Part shown: positions 5,788 through 7,572 of the stretch, piece by piece
Layout: each line of letters starts with the position of its first letter
Numbering within the stretch: position 1 is the first letter of the stretch
Source: an uncultured beta proteobacterium
GTDB taxonomy: Bacteria; Pseudomonadota; Gammaproteobacteria; Burkholderiales; Rhodocyclaceae
Length of the DNA stretch: 7,572 nucleotides
Reading direction: 5' to 3'
NCBI GenBank assembly: GCA_903953145.1
Contig: CAJBIL010000437.1
Coordinates: forward strand, 1-7,572
The notes under the pieces: generated by a model
The model's input: only the letters and a program-made list of their open reading frames with translations
Database searches by the model: none
Told to the model about the DNA's origin: nothing
Translations under genes and position numbers: made by a program

Positions 5788-6852
5788 CTACAAGCGACGC
5801 CCGAGCAGGCTCAGATACGGCAGGAGGACGAAGGGCCAGAGGCTGGCGACCAGGCGGGTGAGGCCATTGAAGCTGAGGAAGTGGCCTTGTCGCCAGGTGG
5901 AGAGTGCGGCGGCTGAATAGGGATTGTCGGGCGCCAGGTTGACCAGCACGGTGCCGGCCATCAAGGCCAGCGCGGCAATCGCCAGGCGCGGCGCGGCGGG
6001 GAGCAGCAGCGTCAGCAACAGGGTGGCGCAGCCGATCAGCAAGCCGAGCCACGCGCCCGGCGTGAGCCATGCAAAAGCATCGCCGGGCGTCACCAGAACA
6101 GCAGCGCCAAGTGTGCGCACGATCAATGCGAGCAGGAAAAAAATGCCGAGCACCGGCAGTGCCTGGGCGTTGCCATTTTCGTTATCGTTGAGCAGGCTGC
6201 GGACAATCAGGCCGATGGCGATGGTGTTGCAGATGATGATCGACGTTTCGATCATAAAAAACGAGGGCGCGTCGTAAGGCACGGCGGGGGTGATGCCGAT
6301 CAGGTAGCGCAGATCGCCGGTGCCGAACAACAAAATCTCGGGAGAAAGCAGGGTGAGCAGCCAGAGGCCGACCATCACCAACGCCAGCTCGGCATGCGGC
6401 ACCGGCGCCAGCAGGCGCGCCTGCATGGCGCCAAGGTGGTTGAAGAAACGTTGCCCTTGCCAGACGGCGAGTGCGGCGCCCAGCACGGCCCCCAAGGTAT
6501 TGCAGGCCAGATCGAGATTGGAAGGCACGCGCGACGGCAGCCAGGTTTGCAGACATTCGAGCGACAGGCTGACCAGCGTGGCCAGCAAGGTAGCGGCCAA
6601 GGCACCGGACAACCGGCCAGGCAGGCCGGACAGCGTCAATGCGAGCAGGTAGCTGAGTGGCAGGTAGACGAGCACATTGGTCGTCAGATCAAACACGGTC
6701 CAGTAACGTGGCCAGGCACCATCGAGGAAGGCAAAAGGCGACAACCCGAGGTCGCGCCAGCCGGAAAACGGGTGCAGGCTGGCATAAATGACCAGTAACA
6801 GATAGGCCAGCGTCAGGTAGCGCGGGCGCGTGGATGGCGGATTTAGCGGCAT
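5788..6852 (-). CDS. VanZ-family integral membrane protein
   Basis: This 354-residue inner-membrane protein has a VanZ-like domain in its first 140 residues. Features seen are YASLHPFSGW (23-32), the DLTTNVLVYLPLSYLL segment (55-70), and SLSLECLQTWLPSRVPSNLD (95-114) followed by LACNTLGAVLGAAL (115-128), the core VanZ motif. The remaining 200 residues add about five to six hydrophobic segments (about 155-175, 200-220, 232-255, 265-285, 289-307 and 333-350) and a C-terminal RQGHFLSFNGLTRL motif (321-334), a layout I associate with long proteobacterial VanZ-family proteins. VanZ itself gives low teicoplanin resistance in Gram-positives; in Gram-negatives the function is unknown and no resistance role should be assumed. 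ATG 6850-6852 is used; a TTG at 6865-6867 would add five residues. Neither has a good ribosome site. The gene lies downstream of the LrgB-family gene on the same strand with a 75-base gap, so co-transcription is possible. Confidence 0.88.
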   Translation of the reverse strand: MPLNPPSTRPRYLTLAYLLLVIYASLHPFSGWRDLGLSPFAFLDGAWPRYWTVFDLTTNVLVYLPLSYLLALTLSGLPGRLSGALAATLLATLVSLSLECLQTWLPSRVPSNLDLACNTLGAVLGAALAVWQGQRFFNHLGAMQARLLAPVPHAELALVMVGLWLLTLLSPEILLFGTGDLRYLIGITPAVPYDAPSFFMIETSIIICNTIAIGLIVRSLLNDNENGNAQALPVLGIFFLLALIVRTLGAAVLVTPGDAFAWLTPGAWLGLLIGCATLLLTLLLPAAPRLAIAALALMAGTVLVNLAPDNPYSAAALSTWRQGHFLSFNGLTRLVASLWPFVLLPYLSLLGRRL

Positions 6853-6927
6853 GGGCGGCTCAGTCAAACCCGGCGCGGGGGAGGGAAGAAAGCGGCATCG
6901 TCATTGTTGTTTCCGGCGTAGAGCGCG

Positions 6928-7572
6928 TCAGGCGCCGAACGCCTTGAACAGCAGCGGCAGCAGCAAGGCAGTGGTGATGCCGTTGAGGCACATGGCGAGG
7001 GCGGCGAAAGCGCCGGCTTCTTCACTCACCTGGAAGGCGCGCGCCGTGCCGATACCATGCGCGGCGACGCCGACGGAAAAACCGCGAATGGCGTGATCCT
7101 TGATGCGCAGGGCGTTGAGCAGATAGCGTGCGGCGACGGCGCCGACAATGCCGGTGGTAACGACCAGTACGGCGGTCAGCGAAGGCAAGCCGCCGATTTT
7201 CTCGGCGACCGCCATGGCAATCGGCGTGGTGACGGATTTTGGCGCCAGCGAGCGGATCGACTCAACCGAGGCACCGAGCGCCCAGCCAATCGCAACCGCT
7301 GAAGCACAGGCGGTGAGCGAGCCAACCAGCAACGCACCCAGCAGCGGCAGCAGCATGCTTTTGAGACGGGCAAGCTGCGTGAAGAGCGGGATCGCCAACG
7401 CCACGGTGGCCGGCCCAAGCAGGAAATGCACGAATTGCGCGCCTTCAAAGTAGGTGCGATAAGGCGTCCCGGTGAACACCAGCACGCTGACCACCAGCGC
7501 CACCGAAATCGCCACCGGGTTGGCCAGCGGATTACTGCCACTCCGCTTGTACATGGCAAAGGCCAGCTGATA
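6928..7572 (-). CDS. LrgB-family membrane protein (N-terminus outside window)
   Basis: LrgB/CidB-family proteins are integral membrane proteins, paired with LrgA/CidA in the holin/antiholin-like system; plant and some bacterial relatives act in glycolate/pyruvate or related metabolite transport. The frame is open to the window edge and shows 214 residues, of a family usually about 230-240, so only the first 20-25 are missing. The visible part begins YQLAFAMYKRSGSNPLANPV, the family's conserved N-terminal region, so the Met at 7552-7554 is internal. Later motifs are LLGPATVALAIPL (51-63), SLAPKSVTTPIAM (108-120) and VAAHGIGTARAFQ (169-181), all diagnostic. Several hydrophobic segments span the rest (about 20-36, 73-98, 131-153, 188-208). 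An lrgA-type partner would be expected just upstream, beyond the window. Whether this pair acts in autolysis or transport here cannot be told from sequence. Confidence 0.94.
   Translation of the reverse strand, partial: YQLAFAMYKRSGSNPLANPVAISVALVVSVLVFTGTPYRTYFEGAQFVHFLLGPATVALAIPLFTQLARLKSMLLPLLGALLVGSLTACASAVAIGWALGASVESIRSLAPKSVTTPIAMAVAEKIGGLPSLTAVLVVTTGIVGAVAARYLLNALRIKDHAIRGFSVGVAAHGIGTARAFQVSEEAGAFAALAMCLNGITTALLLPLLFKAFGA

Noticed and set aside
4931..6070. 379-codon open frame on the minus strand across the J-protein gene and the VanZ gene end
   Set aside because: It covers the zinc-finger and C-terminal coding region of the J-protein in antisense and runs out of one real gene into another frame of the next; no recognisable domain.
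5788..6852. Glycopeptide resistance gene
   Set aside because: It is only VanZ-family; no vanA/vanH/vanX-type neighbours are present and the host appears Gram-negative, so a resistance claim is not supported.

Overview
The window is a GC-rich, tightly packed bacterial chromosome segment. Protein flavour suggests a betaproteobacterium, possibly of the Rhodocyclales/Nitrosomonadales type: an E. coli-like AhpF, NodI/NodJ-type ABC genes, a long VanZ-family membrane protein, and a ferredoxin beside an alpha/beta hydrolase. That placement is inference from the look of the proteins, not a database match. No rRNA, tRNA, CRISPR array, insertion sequence or phage gene was seen.

Layout. (1) Positions 1-980, plus strand: the C-terminal part of ahpF (cut by the window edge), then a small unrecognised 105-aa protein with a C-x-C-P motif. 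(2) Positions 981-1219: a 239-base non-coding gap between convergent genes, holding a perfect 12-base inverted repeat around a region that can itself fold. (3) Positions 1220-4538, minus strand: a compact five-gene block read from high to low coordinates: [2Fe-2S] thioredoxin-like ferredoxin, alpha/beta hydrolase, NodI-like ABC ATPase, NodJ-like ABC-2 permease, NADPH-dependent FMN reductase. Gaps are 18, -13 (overlap), 13 and 28 bases, so one transcript is likely. (4) Positions 4539-4708: a divergent promoter region. (5) Positions 4709-5740, plus strand: a DnaJ-like co-chaperone with a J-domain, a four-repeat zinc-finger region and a C-terminal substrate-binding region, but no Gly/Phe-rich linker. 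(6) Positions 5788-7572, minus strand: a VanZ-family membrane protein preceded by an LrgB-family membrane protein whose N-terminus lies beyond the window.

How the genes may work together. AhpF recharges the peroxidase AhpC with electrons from NADH. The minus-strand block joins two redox proteins (ferredoxin, flavin reductase), a small serine hydrolase and a two-part ABC-2 exporter; its substrate cannot be read from the sequence. The LrgB/VanZ pair are both integral membrane proteins with a loose link to the cell envelope. Most of the window is ordinary housekeeping or accessory chromosome. The points worth a second look are the structured intergenic repeat, the atypical J-protein, the mixed redox/export operon and the unrecognised small Cys protein behind ahpF.
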